Positions 40,636 through 49,524 of a stretch of DNA of 64,000 nt are shown one piece after another. The stretch covers positions 2,235,501 to 2,299,500 of the forward strand of contig JADJCV010000004.1 in assembly GCA_016703025.1 (NCBI GenBank), given 5' to 3'. Under the pieces are notes generated by a model. The model had not been told where the DNA came from. It was given only the letters and a program-made list of their open reading frames with translations, and ran no database searches. This stretch comes from Candidatus Avedoeria danica (GTDB taxonomy: Bacteria > Chloroflexota > Anaerolineae > Epilineales > Epilineaceae). Made by a program: the position numbers and the translations under genes. Each line of letters opens with the position of its first letter. Position 1 is the stretch's first letter.

Positions 40636-41594
40636 CGATGACCCTTCACGACCTCAGCGACCGCTGGCAGGCGCTGCGCGACCAAGCGGCCAAGGTGGTC
40701 GTCGGGCAGGACGATGCGTTCGAGCAGGTGATCGTGGCCGTCGTGGCCGGCGGGCACGTCCTGCTGGAGGGCGTGCCCGGCATCGGCAAGACGCTGCTGG
40801 CGCGCACCGTGGCCGGGCTGATCGACGCGCCGTTCCGGCGGGTGCAGTTCACGCCCGACCTCATGCCGTCGGACATCATCGGCACCCAGGTGTTCGATCT
40901 GACGCGGGGCCAGTTCTTCCTCAAGAAGGGTCCGGTGTTCACGTCCGTCCTGCTGGCCGACGAGATCAACCGCGCCCCGGCCAAGACGCAGGCCGGCCTG
41001 CTCGAGGCGATGGAGGAGCGCCAGGTGACGATCGAGGGCGAGCGGCACGCGTTGCCCGACCCGTACATCGTCATCGCCACGCAGAACCCGGTGGAGTACG
41101 AGGGCACGTACCCGCTGCCCGAGGCGCAACTCGACCGCTTCTTGTTCAAGATCGTCCTGCCCTACCCGCCCGCGGCGGTGGAGCGCGAGGTGCTCCGCCG
41201 CTACCACACCGGCTTCGACGCCCGCAACCTGGCCGCCGCCGGCCTGACGCCGGTCCTCCACCCGAACGACCTGCCGGCCGTGCGCGCCGTCGTGGCGGCC
41301 GTCACCGTCGAGGACGGCGTGCTGGACTACATCGGCCGGATCACCGGCGCCACGCGCGAGAGCTCTGATCTCTTGCTCGGCGCAAGCCCGCGCGCCTCGA
41401 TCGGCCTGCTGCTGGCCAGCAAGGCCGCCGCCGCCCTCGCCGGCCGGGACTACGTCACCCCCGACGACGTGAAGCGCCTCGCGCCGGCGATCTACCGCCA
41501 CCGGATCATCCTGCGCCCCGAGGCCGAGATCGACGGGCTGGACGCGGACGCCGTGATCGGTCGGTTGCTCGACGGCATCCCGGTGCCGCGGTAG
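40632..41594 (+). CDS. MoxR-family AAA+ ATPase
   Basis: Protein of 320 aa. Walker A is GVPGIGKTLLAR, Walker B is LLADEINRAPAKTQ, sensor 1 is IATQNPVEYEGTYPLPEAQ and sensor 2 ASPRASIGLLLASKA. MoxR ATPases act as chaperones that remodel or activate partner proteins, typically with a VWA/DUF58 protein encoded next to them. The ATG at 40632 overlaps the preceding stop (ATGA). The DUF58 gene follows after 34 nt. Confidence 0.95.
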   Translation: MTMTLHDLSDRWQALRDQAAKVVVGQDDAFEQVIVAVVAGGHVLLEGVPGIGKTLLARTVAGLIDAPFRRVQFTPDLMPSDIIGTQVFDLTRGQFFLKKGPVFTSVLLADEINRAPAKTQAGLLEAMEERQVTIEGERHALPDPYIVIATQNPVEYEGTYPLPEAQLDRFLFKIVLPYPPAAVEREVLRRYHTGFDARNLAAAGLTPVLHPNDLPAVRAVVAAVTVEDGVLDYIGRITGATRESSDLLLGASPRASIGLLLASKAAAALAGRDYVTPDDVKRLAPAIYRHRIILRPEAEIDGLDADAVIGRLLDGIPVPR

Positions 41595-41628
41595 GGCCGA
41601 TGACGGACGCCGTCGCCGGGGCCGCCCG

Positions 41629-42957
41629 ATGATCACGCCCACCCGCCGCGCACTCGCCCTCGCGGCCGTGGCCGCCGCCGCGTTCGCCGGGTCCGGCCGT
41701 GTGCCGGTGCTCCACTGGCTGGCGCTGGCGTCGATCGCGGTCGTCGCTGCCGCGGTGGCGTTCGACGCCTGGCTGGCGCCGCGGGCACGTGACTGGGACG
41801 TCGTTCGGCTCGTCCCGACGCGGCTGTCCGTTGCGGCATGGAACGCTGTGCCGCTCGTCGTCCGGTTGCGCCGGGCGCGGCTCGCGGCGGCGGTGCCGTT
41901 CCTCGTGCGCGATCTGCCGCCGTCCGACTTCGCGGTGGCCGAGGGCGAGCGCGTCATCGGCGGCGACGTGGCGCCCGGGCAGGCGGTGCGGCTGGCCTAC
42001 CACGTCCGGCCGCCGCGGCGCGGTGCGTTCGCGTTCGGCGACGTCCACATCGCGTGGCGCGGCCCGTTCGGGCTGGCGGAGCGGCGGGCGCGGCTGCCGC
42101 TGGCGGCGCCGGTGGCGGTGTTCCCGAACCTGATCGACGTTCGCAAGTACGATCTCCTGCACCGCCGCAGCGCGCTGCGCGAGATGGGCATGCGCCCGGT
42201 GCGCGTCGTCGGGGCCGGCCGCGAGTTCGAGCGTCTGCGGGACTACACGCTCGACGACCCGTACCGGCACATCAACTGGGCCGCCACAGCCCGCCGCGGC
42301 ACGCCGATCAGCGTGCAGTACCAGGTCGAGATCCGCCAGAACGTCGTGGCGATGGTGGATGTCGGTCGGATGATGCGCTCGCCGGTCGGCGACGTGGCGC
42401 GGATGGACTATGCGCTGAACGCGGTGCTCCTGCTGTGCTACGTCGCGGCGCGCAAGGGCGATCGGATCGGCGCGCTGACGTTCGCGGACGCGCCGATGCA
42501 GTGGCTGGCGCCCGCCGGCGGCACGGCCCAGTTCCACAAAGCGCTCGAGCTGCTCTACGCCGTGGAAGGCCAGCCCGTGGAGCCGGACTACGATGCGGCG
42601 TTCGCGTTCCTGCAGACCAAGCTACGGCAGCGCAGCCTCGTCGTCCTCTTCACCGAGCTCACGGGCGCCGTCTCGGTCGACCGCCTGGTCGCCCACGTCC
42701 TGCGCCTGCGACGCCACCACCTGCCGCTCGTCGTCACCGTCGCCGACCCGTCCGTCGAGGCGCTCGCCCGCCGCCCGCTCACCTCGACCGAAGCGCTGTA
42801 CGAGCGAACGGTGGCGGAGCGCCTGCTGGCCGAGCGCGCCGCGGCGCTGTCCGCGCTGCGCGCCCGCGGCGTGGCCACGCTGGACGTGCCCGCCGATCGG
42901 CTGAGCGTGGCCGTTATCGACCGCTACCTGGCGCTCAAGGCGCGGCAGGCGATCTGA
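41629..42957 (+). CDS. DUF58-domain protein
   Basis: Protein of 442 aa. Two N-terminal membrane helices (about residues 7-45) precede a beta-rich region and the DUF58 signature GAGREFERLRDYTLDDPYRH, NWAATARRG. A VWA-like domain follows (VAMVDVGRMMRSPVGDV...DYALNAVLLLCYVA) with a degenerate MIDAS (DVGRM instead of DxSxS). It is the usual MoxR client. The last gene of the tightly packed cluster. Confidence 0.9.
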   Translation: MITPTRRALALAAVAAAAFAGSGRVPVLHWLALASIAVVAAAVAFDAWLAPRARDWDVVRLVPTRLSVAAWNAVPLVVRLRRARLAAAVPFLVRDLPPSDFAVAEGERVIGGDVAPGQAVRLAYHVRPPRRGAFAFGDVHIAWRGPFGLAERRARLPLAAPVAVFPNLIDVRKYDLLHRRSALREMGMRPVRVVGAGREFERLRDYTLDDPYRHINWAATARRGTPISVQYQVEIRQNVVAMVDVGRMMRSPVGDVARMDYALNAVLLLCYVAARKGDRIGALTFADAPMQWLAPAGGTAQFHKALELLYAVEGQPVEPDYDAAFAFLQTKLRQRSLVVLFTELTGAVSVDRLVAHVLRLRRHHLPLVVTVADPSVEALARRPLTSTEALYERTVAERLLAERAAALSALRARGVATLDVPADRLSVAVIDRYLALKARQAI

Positions 42958-43008
42958 GGCGTGAGGCGTTCGCCCACGGGGCGCGCGACCGGGTCGGCGA
43001 TTGTCGCG

Positions 43009-43014
43009 TAGAAT
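43009..43014 (+). promoter_or_regulatory. Candidate -10 box of the DUF4870 gene
   Basis: TAGAAT about 51 nt before the GTG start; here the message has a leader with an ACGAGG ribosome site. Confidence 0.4.
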
Positions 43015-43064
43015 CCGCCGTCCGTCCGCGCGACCGCTCCACATGCTGCGCCACGAGGTGCCCC

Positions 43065-43511
43065 GTGCCCCCGATCACCGAACAGCAGATCCGCCAGACC
43101 GCCGTCCTGTGCCACCTGGCCGCCTTCCTGGGAATGGTCATCCCGCTCGGCTCGCTCTTCGGCCCGCTCGCCGTCTGGCTGGTCAAGCGGGCTGACGATC
43201 CGTTCATCGACGAGAACGGCCGGGAAGCCGTGAACTTCCAGCTCTCGAAGCTGATCTACTTCGTCGTCCTGATCTTTGTCGGCATCGTGACGACGTTCGG
43301 GTCCGTGGGCGGCATGATGGCCGGCTCCGGAATGGACTCGTCGGCCCTATCGTTCGGCGCGGTGGCAGCCATGTTCGGCAGCTTCGGGCTGATCGGCATC
43401 GGACTGCTGGCAGTCTTCCTCCTCGGCCTGATCTGCCCGATCATCGCCGCGCTCAAGGCCGACAAGGGCGAGGCGTTCCGCTATCCGGTGACGATGCGGT
43501 TCGTGCGGTAG
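43065..43511 (+). CDS. DUF4870-domain small membrane protein
   Basis: Protein of 148 aa with three to four membrane helices. ITEQQIRQTAVLCHLAAFLG, AVWLVKRADDPFIDENGREA then VNFQ, and the final ICPIIAALKADKGEAFRYP are the DUF4870/Tic20-like pattern. The GTG start at 43065 follows GAGG by 6 nt; the frame is open upstream through the DUF58 gene. Function unknown. Confidence 0.85.
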   Translation: MPPITEQQIRQTAVLCHLAAFLGMVIPLGSLFGPLAVWLVKRADDPFIDENGREAVNFQLSKLIYFVVLIFVGIVTTFGSVGGMMAGSGMDSSALSFGAVAAMFGSFGLIGIGLLAVFLLGLICPIIAALKADKGEAFRYPVTMRFVR

Positions 43512-43549
43512 CCGGCCGTCGACGCCGTGCCCGGCGCGATGCGCGCCCC

Positions 43550-46126
43550 TCACGGCGCGCGCATCGCCGCCCCGTCCGCCAGGCGCACCGGTATGAGCAG
43601 CCGGTTGCCCTCGACCCGCGCCGCCAGTCCCGCCGCCGCCAGTCCCGCGACCTCGATCCCGTGCGTCGGCAGTGCCTCCCAATCGCCGTCGCTGGCCGTG
43701 TACGTGCCGATCGACAGCGTGTAGTCACCCGCCGGCAGGCCGCGCACGTCCAGCGCGTGCCGCGTCGCGACGTCGACGCCGGGCGTCCAATCGTCCGTCC
43801 CGTCGCCTGCGTCATCGACCAACCGCTCGTCCAGCTGGGCGCGCTGGGCGCCGGTGGCATCCATCAGCTGCACGCTCAGCGTGGCGGGCGGGTCGATCGG
43901 GCCGACGGCCCGCCAGGCGAACCGGAGCGCGCCCTGACGGTCGTTGGGCCAGGGCCCGTCCGGCAGGGCGAGCCCGTGCAGGCGGAGGGTGCCGGCAGCG
44001 CCGAAGTCGACGGACAGTCGGCGCGACACGGCCGGAAGGAGCGCCCGCGGGTCGGCATCCCGGTAGCCGTCGATCACGAGGTCGCCGATGACGTGGTGAT
44101 CGAAGCGATGCGCGCCGGTCTCCAGCAAGAGCGTCATGCGCGCGTCGGCGGGTGCGCGTTCGCCCTCTGCGCGGTGGACGTGCCAGACGCGCGGCAGACG
44201 CCCGAGCGCGTCGATCACGCCGCGGGCCATGTGCACGTCGTCCGTCGCGTCGCCGTACTTGATGATCGGGAGAGGGCCGGCGTAGCGGCGGACCAGGATG
44301 TTGCGCGAACGCATGACCAGCGCGTCCATCGCCGGATCCCCGTTGGCGTCGAGGAACGCCGCGACCTCCTCGTCGGCCCGGTTGCGATAGACCCAGGCCA
44401 ACGTGATCCCGCCGATCTCGGCAGCGAACGCGGGCGGGTCGACGCCCATGTACTTGGCCAACAGCTCCGGGTCCTGGTGGCGCTGCACCTGGTTGAGCAT
44501 CACCACGAGGTAGTCCGTCGTGTCCGGCGCGTAATCGTCCGTCTGGACGTTCCGGCCGTCGAACAACAGCCCGAACGCCGCCCGGTAGCGGCCGGCGACC
44601 TCGAGGTCCGCCGCGCCCGGCTGGCCGTTCAGGAACGCCGCCGCCTGATCGAGCCCTTCGCCCCACCCGACGAGCACCAGCTGCTGCGCCCGCTCCGCCC
44701 CGCCGGCGAGCGGGTCGTACCACGTCACCCAGTACGGTCCGATCGGCAGGACGAGCGCCAGCTGCGTCGCCAACACGAACATCACGGCGAGGGGTACGGC
44801 ATGCCGTGCCCCTGCACGGACGTTTGTGGGCTGTCCGGCGCGCCTCGATGTTCGCGCCGCCCACCACTGCCCCAGCCACCCGACCGCCCCCACCCACCCC
44901 GCCGCCGCGACAATGTCCGCCGCCGGGAACGCGGGCAACAGATAGCGATCGAACTCCTTGCTTGCCGCCGTGAGAAACACCGTGAACAGGATGATGAAGC
45001 CGAGCAGCGCGCCGACGACAATCCGGCGCTCGAGCCCTCGCGCCCCCGCATTGCCCCGCACCCCACCTTCGCCCGCGATGCCCGAGATACCCGCGATGCC
45101 TGCGACCCCCACCAACCCCACCCCTCCCACCACCCAAGGGCTCGTCCGCAGCCACCACACGATCCCGTAAAACCCCGGCCCCGCATCATCCCTTACCTCG
45201 CCCGCGAAGAAGCTCGCCCGCTCCAACGTCGCCGTGCCATGGGACGCAAGCTCGCTCAAGTACAGCCGGGCCACCGCAAGCGGCTCCGCCCACAGCGCCG
45301 GCCACAGCGCGACGAGCGTCACGCCCGCCACGGCCAGCCAGAGCGCACCCTCGCCGATCATCGTCCGGAGCCCCGTCCGACGCCATCGAGCCAGCGCGAG
45401 CCAAAGCACGCCCCCGTAGCCCACGACGAAGAGGGCCGGCGACTTGGCCGCCAGCGCCATGCCGAGCAAGACGCCGCTGACGATCAGCCAGCGCCGGCCG
45501 GCCGGACGACGGTCGTCGCCTGGCCCGACGACCTCCCGGTCGCCCGCCCCATCGCCCACCAGGAAGAGCAACAACGTCAGCAGCGCCACGCTCACGAGCC
45601 CGGTCAGCACGCCGTCCAGATGAAGGAACCGCGAATGCGCCAGCCAAAACGGGTCGAGCGCCACGAGCGGCGCGGCCAAGAGCGCCGTGCGCCGGCCGAG
45701 CAGGCGGGCGGTCAGCCAGACGGTCACGCCCGCCAGGAAGGCCGTGAACCACGCGATGCGGCGGCGGCCGGCGTACAGCCGGTCGAGGATCACCTGTCGA
45801 TCGGCCGGCGCGAGCTCGTAGAGCAGCTCGCTGCTGTCCGAGCCGAGGCACGCCTTCGACCACGCCGCTTCCGGCGCCACCGGCAGCCCGATCCCGCCCA
45901 GCCACATCGTGATCACCCCGGGGTGTCCGGTCTGGAGCGTGAGCGCCAGGTCGCCGGTCCGCAGGCCGGTGTGGAAGCCGACCGTCCGGCAGACCCAGCG
46001 CAGCTCGTCAGGCGTCAGATGGGCATCGATGCGCCAGAGGCGGGGGACGAGGGCGAGGGCGAAGACCGCCACGGCGAGCGCCGCCAGCGTGCGTTGGGCG
46101 CGGATGGATGAACGGGGCGGGAACAT
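43550..46126 (-). CDS. GT39-like membrane glycosyltransferase with C-terminal domain, carrying an in-frame REP insertion
   Basis: Protein of 858 aa. The N-terminal GT-C membrane part (about ten helices, residues 10-450) begins RLWRIDAHLTPDELRWVCRT; the acidic DE pair after the first helix fits the catalytic Asp/Glu of PMT/ArnT enzymes. It has a Gly-rich cytoplasmic repeat (GVGLVGVAGIAGISGIAG) and a soluble C-terminal half with no recognised catalytic role. At about residue 440 the peptide RAGARHAVP is encoded by a family-B palindrome just before a membrane helix. A TATAAT box 6 nt before ATG 46126 indicates a leaderless transcript. It would transfer lipid-linked sugars to protein or glycan outside the membrane. 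Confidence 0.85.
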   Translation of the reverse strand: MFPPRSSIRAQRTLAALAVAVFALALVPRLWRIDAHLTPDELRWVCRTVGFHTGLRTGDLALTLQTGHPGVITMWLGGIGLPVAPEAAWSKACLGSDSSELLYELAPADRQVILDRLYAGRRRIAWFTAFLAGVTVWLTARLLGRRTALLAAPLVALDPFWLAHSRFLHLDGVLTGLVSVALLTLLLFLVGDGAGDREVVGPGDDRRPAGRRWLIVSGVLLGMALAAKSPALFVVGYGGVLWLALARWRRTGLRTMIGEGALWLAVAGVTLVALWPALWAEPLAVARLYLSELASHGTATLERASFFAGEVRDDAGPGFYGIVWWLRTSPWVVGGVGLVGVAGIAGISGIAGEGGVRGNAGARGLERRIVVGALLGFIILFTVFLTAASKEFDRYLLPAFPAADIVAAAGWVGAVGWLGQWWAARTSRRAGQPTNVRAGARHAVPLAVMFVLATQLALVLPIGPYWVTWYDPLAGGAERAQQLVLVGWGEGLDQAAAFLNGQPGAADLEVAGRYRAAFGLLFDGRNVQTDDYAPDTTDYLVVMLNQVQRHQDPELLAKYMGVDPPAFAAEIGGITLAWVYRNRADEEVAAFLDANGDPAMDALVMRSRNILVRRYAGPLPIIKYGDATDDVHMARGVIDALGRLPRVWHVHRAEGERAPADARMTLLLETGAHRFDHHVIGDLVIDGYRDADPRALLPAVSRRLSVDFGAAGTLRLHGLALPDGPWPNDRQGALRFAWRAVGPIDPPATLSVQLMDATGAQRAQLDERLVDDAGDGTDDWTPGVDVATRHALDVRGLPAGDYTLSIGTYTASDGDWEALPTHGIEVAGLAAAGLAARVEGNRLLIPVRLADGAAMRAP
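44791..44812. repeat. Family-B palindrome inside the GT39-like gene
   Basis: 22-bp palindrome with one mismatch, GGGGTACGGC joined to ATGCCGTGCCCC, followed by TGCAC. On the coding (minus) strand it reads GTGCAGGGGCACGGC and encodes AGARHAVP in frame. Other copies are at 19212-19231 and 59488-59509. Confidence 0.85.
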
Positions 46127-46132
46127 AGGGCG

Positions 46133-46138
46133 ATTATA
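46133..46138 (-). promoter_or_regulatory. Leaderless -10 box of the GT39-like gene
   Basis: Perfect TATAAT on the minus strand, 6 nt before the ATG. It lies inside the 29-nt gap after the rhodanese gene, so the glycosyltransferase can be transcribed separately. Confidence 0.6.
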
Positions 46139-46155
46139 CGGCGGCCGACCGGCCC

Positions 46156-47070
46156 TCACGCCCCGGTCGCCACCCCGCGCGCCGGATCGACGATCCACTC
46201 CGACCACGACCCCGCGTACAACCGCGGCAGCGGCCGTCCGGCGTGCGCCGCGGCCAGCACGAGGTGAGCGGCGGTCACGCCCGAGCCGCAGTAGACGATC
46301 GCCTCCGCCGCGTCGGCGCCGGCGAGGGCCCCGTCGAAGCGCGACGCGAGCACAGCCGGCGACAGCAGCCGCCCGTCCGGCCCGAGGCCGCCCGCGAAGG
46401 GCAGCGACACCGCGCCCGGGATGTGGCCGGCCACCGGATCGATCGTTTCGTTCTGCCCGGCGAACCGGTCCGCCGCCCGCGCGTCCAGCACGCGCACCGT
46501 GCCGCCTGCCGCGGCCGCCGCGGTCGTGTCGGCGTCGGCGACCATCGCGGGCCGGGGGCGCGGCGCGAACGTTCGTGCCGCGCGATGCTCGACGCCGCTG
46601 CGCACGGGCAGCCCGGCCGCCAGCCAGGCGGGCCAGCCGCCGTCGACGACCGCGACGGCATCGTGCCCGAGCCACTTCAGCAGCCACCACAGCCGCGCCG
46701 CGAACGCCCCGCCGATGTCGTCGTAGGCCACGACCTGGGTCGCCGCATCGATCCCCCAGCCGCCGAGCGTCGCCGCCAGTGCGTCGGGCGACGGGAGCGG
46801 GTGGCGGCCGGTGACGCCGGGCACGACGGGCGCGCTGAGGTCGCGGTCGAGGTCGGCGAAGACCGCGTCTGGGACGTGCGACTCGCGGTAGGCGGTCGCG
46901 CCCCAGGCGGGATCGGCCAGGCGGTGGCGGCAATCGACGACGGCCAACTCGGTGCCGTCCGCATCCAGGCGCGCGGCCAGCGCGCGGACGTCGACGAGCA
47001 CCGTCCACGGCAGGGCGGACGGCGTTGGCGTCATCGGGGCGGTCGGTCGCAGATCGTCTTGGGTACGCAT
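46156..47070 (-). CDS. sseA: Thiosulfate/3-mercaptopyruvate sulfurtransferase (two rhodanese domains)
   Basis: Protein of 304 aa with two rhodanese modules: an inactive N-terminal one (VDVRALAARL, DCRHRLADPAWG, YRESHVPDAVFADLDRDLS) and a catalytic C-terminal one whose cysteine is in IVYCGSGVTAAH. CGSG(V/I)TA is characteristic of the mercaptopyruvate-type loop. It transfers sulfur from mercaptopyruvate or thiosulfate to a thiol or cyanide. TAGAAT 7 nt before the ATG makes a leaderless start likely. It may be unrelated to the glycosyltransferase that follows. Confidence 0.92.
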   Translation of the reverse strand: MRTQDDLRPTAPMTPTPSALPWTVLVDVRALAARLDADGTELAVVDCRHRLADPAWGATAYRESHVPDAVFADLDRDLSAPVVPGVTGRHPLPSPDALAATLGGWGIDAATQVVAYDDIGGAFAARLWWLLKWLGHDAVAVVDGGWPAWLAAGLPVRSGVEHRAARTFAPRPRPAMVADADTTAAAAAGGTVRVLDARAADRFAGQNETIDPVAGHIPGAVSLPFAGGLGPDGRLLSPAVLASRFDGALAGADAAEAIVYCGSGVTAAHLVLAAAHAGRPLPRLYAGSWSEWIVDPARGVATGA

Positions 47071-47077
47071 GCCGCCG

Positions 47078-47083
47078 ATTCTA
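47078..47083 (-). promoter_or_regulatory. Leaderless -10 box of the sulfurtransferase gene
   Basis: TAGAAT on the minus strand, 7 nt before the ATG at 47070. Confidence 0.5.
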
Positions 47084-47141
47084 GCCCACCACCGGGCGCA
47101 TCGCCCGGTGGGGTGACCGCAGGCTCAGCATCGAGCCGGGA

Positions 47142-49238
47142 CTACCTCGCCAGGGCCGTCGGGGCCTCCTTGGCCAGTTCCGCTTCGACCGCCGCCAGCA
47201 AGCCGTCGGGATCGTACTCACGGGAGATGTAGGCGATCGTGCCATCCCTGCCGACGACGACGTCGACCGGGTAGGGGTTCAGCCCCTTGAAGTTCTTCAC
47301 CAGCGCCTTGTACGTCGGCGTGTCGGGGCTCTCGAGTCCGATGGGATACGTGACCCCGCTCGACGAGGACCATGCCTGCACGCCGTCGGCGCTGTCGCCG
47401 TTCGGATCGATCGCCGCCACCACCACACCCTGATCCTTGAACTTCGTCCAGATCCGATCCTCGATGTCTGGCAACTCCAGACTGCAGACCGGTCAGAAGG
47501 TGGCGAAGTACGCCAACACCTGCACGTTCCCTGTTCCCTCGGCGGTCGACCACTCGGAGCCGTCGAGAAGCGTGACCTTCGTCTCGGGCAGCATGCGCCC
47601 GATGCCGAGGCCGTCGCGGTTGACGGTCAGGTAGGCGGTTCGCTTCGGCTGGTCGGGATCGTCCGACCAGATGTGGAGGTTGCTCCAAGCCGTGTCCGTG
47701 ACGCTGGCCGTGAAGCTGAGCTGCAGCGTCGTGCTCTCGCCCGGCGCCACCTGTACCTGCTCGGGGCTGACCGTGAACGCCTCGCCTTCGGTCCAGTTGC
47801 CGAACAGGTTCAGCGGCGCCGTGCCCTGGTTCGTCACCTCGAGCGGCACGGTCTTCGTCTCGCCGGCCGCCACGAGACCGAAGTCGATCGTGTTCGCGTC
47901 CTCCGGCAGAAGCAGGTTGGGCGCCGTGCGGTCCGGGAGCATGCGGTAGCTGTAGAGCACCCACCAGTTGCCGATGAAGACGATGTTCTCATGCGCGGCA
48001 ATGCCGAGGTTGCGCACCGTCACCGGCGGGCGCCCGGTGTCGAGGTCACCGGCGTTGGCGCCGTACGTCGACTGTTGGGTCTGGCGCGCGGCGCCGATGA
48101 ACTTCGGCGCTGCCGGATCGCTGACGTCGTACGCCCGCGCGTCGTTCCAGGCCGCCACGAAGGCGTGCCCGGCGGAGTAGTCGACGCGGATCGCCGTGCC
48201 AGGCATGGGGGCCTGACCGACGACCTTGGGCGCGGTGGGGACCGAGGCATCGACGAGCACGAGGCCCGCCGAGCCCGCCGCGACATAGGCCATCGTTCCA
48301 TCGACCGCCAAGCCGCGCGCCACGCCGCCGGTGTCGGCCTTGCCGAGGAGCTTCGGCGCCGTCGGATCGGTCACGTCCACCGTGACGAGCTCGCCGGCCA
48401 GGGTCGTGAGGTACGCCGTCGTGCCGACGACGCGCATGCCCCACGTGCTGCCGATATCCTTCAGCTCGCCGACGCGCGAAACGACGTTCGTCGCCGGATC
48501 GCGCTTGTAGACGCCGAGCCCGTCCTTGGCCAGCGCGACATAGATGACGCCGTCGGCGACGTCGACTCCCTCGTAGCTGACGCCCGGCTCCTGGAGGACC
48601 GGGATCTGCGCGGGCACCATCTTCGTGTCGTCCTCGGGGTCGGTCTGGGCGATGTCCCAGCCGCTCAGGAACGCCGGGTTGCTGATGTTGCCGCGGTGGG
48701 TCGTGTAGACGATGTCGCCGTCCCATGCGAGGTGGATGCAGCCGGGGCTGCGCTCGTCGTCCGGAACCTTGTGCTTGATGTTCTGCGCCAGGTAGCGCAG
48801 GTTCGCGGGGTCCTTGGCATCCACGACGCCGAACGTGTAGCTGCACTGGAACAGCTTCTGGTCATCGGCCCGGTACCGGACCTCGTCGACGTGAAGGTGG
48901 GTCTTGTCGCCCTCGAGCCGGTGCAGGCGGGCCAGCGGGGAGAGATACTGGCCAGGCACGAGCCGGGCTTCGCTGCCCCCTTCCTGCCCCGCGGCCGACG
49001 GCTCCTGGCCGCTCGTCGCGTCGCCGCTCGCCGCACCCTCGCCGGCCGCTCCGGCCGAGGAGGCCGGCGCCGCCGCGTCGGGCGCCGTCGCCGCCGGGTC
49101 GTTGTCCGTCGAGCAGCCCGCCAGCAAGGTCAACGCCAGCAGGCCGACAAGGGCGGCTCGAAGCCGGTCGGCGTGACGGTCGGCCGTGCCGGCCGCCTGT
49201 TCGGGTTCCGACCGCCATCGCGATCGCCTGTTCCACAT
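47142..49238 (-). CDS. Probable selenoprotein: lipoprotein with beta-propeller, anchor-D domain and Sec-containing thioredoxin domain
   Basis: One frame interrupted only by TGA at 47493-47495. Read as selenocysteine it gives 698 aa with Sec582. It has a signal peptide with lipobox LLAGC (Cys42) and an Ala/Ser/Glu linker. A propeller of LVIVD/YncE-like blades spans about 90-430 (repeated VDVTDPTAPKLLG, VDASVPTAPKVVG, YDVSDPAAPKFIG). An ASPM/Hydin-like domain spans about 447-541. The thioredoxin fold spans about 560-698 and contains FATF-U-PVCSLELPDI. The TGA takes the place of the first Cys of CxxC. The part beyond it is normal thioredoxin sequence: VVVAAIDPNGD, cis-Pro in NPYPVDVVVG, RDGTIAYI. 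A SECIS-like hairpin follows the TGA. AGGAAGGA precedes ATG 49238. It would act as an extracytoplasmic thiol oxidoreductase. A disabling mutation is the alternative. Confidence 0.82.
47466..47495 (-). promoter_or_regulatory. UGA (Sec) codon and candidate bacterial SECIS hairpin
   Basis: On the minus strand: TGA, 10 nt (CCGGTCTGCA), then a perfect 6-bp stem GTCTGG/CCAGAC closing a 5-nt loop AGTTG (47466-47482). Position, loop size and a G within the first two loop bases agree with bacterial SECIS elements that recruit SelB. The hairpin is also coding (LELPDI). Confidence 0.65.
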
Positions 49239-49303
49239 CGTGCAATGTCCTTCCTGGAAGTCGGGCAAGTTGCAGGGCTCGGACCGCAGTCGCATCGCCT
49301 GGT

Positions 49304-49342
49304 CGCGTCCTGAGGTCGCATCCTGAGGTCGCATCCTGAGGT
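49304..49342. repeat. Three-unit 13-bp direct repeat upstream of the selenoprotein gene
   Basis: CGCGTCCTGAGGT at 49304 and CGCATCCTGAGGT at 49317 and 49330, head to tail. It lies 66 nt before the selenoprotein ATG in the divergent gap to the OsmC gene, so it may contain a regulator site or be simple slippage. Confidence 0.7.
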
Positions 49343-49524
49343 TGAACAGTGTGAACGGCCCGGCTCCGGCGTCAATCCGGTCCTTTCCGACGGCGGCGGC
49401 GCTGACACCCCATCGCCGCGACGGTGTCACCTCACTGCCTGCGTCGGCGCGGCGATCGCCTTGTGCTCCGCCGCGGAGTGGCCCATACTCCCCCCATGCA
49501 TGCGCGCCCGACGGGCTGGTCCCG

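Noticed and set aside
47142..47474. A separate 110-aa redoxin-like gene starting at TTG 47474
   Set aside because: It would begin in the middle of a thioredoxin domain without a ribosome site; the first half of the same domain is directly upstream in the same frame across a single TGA.
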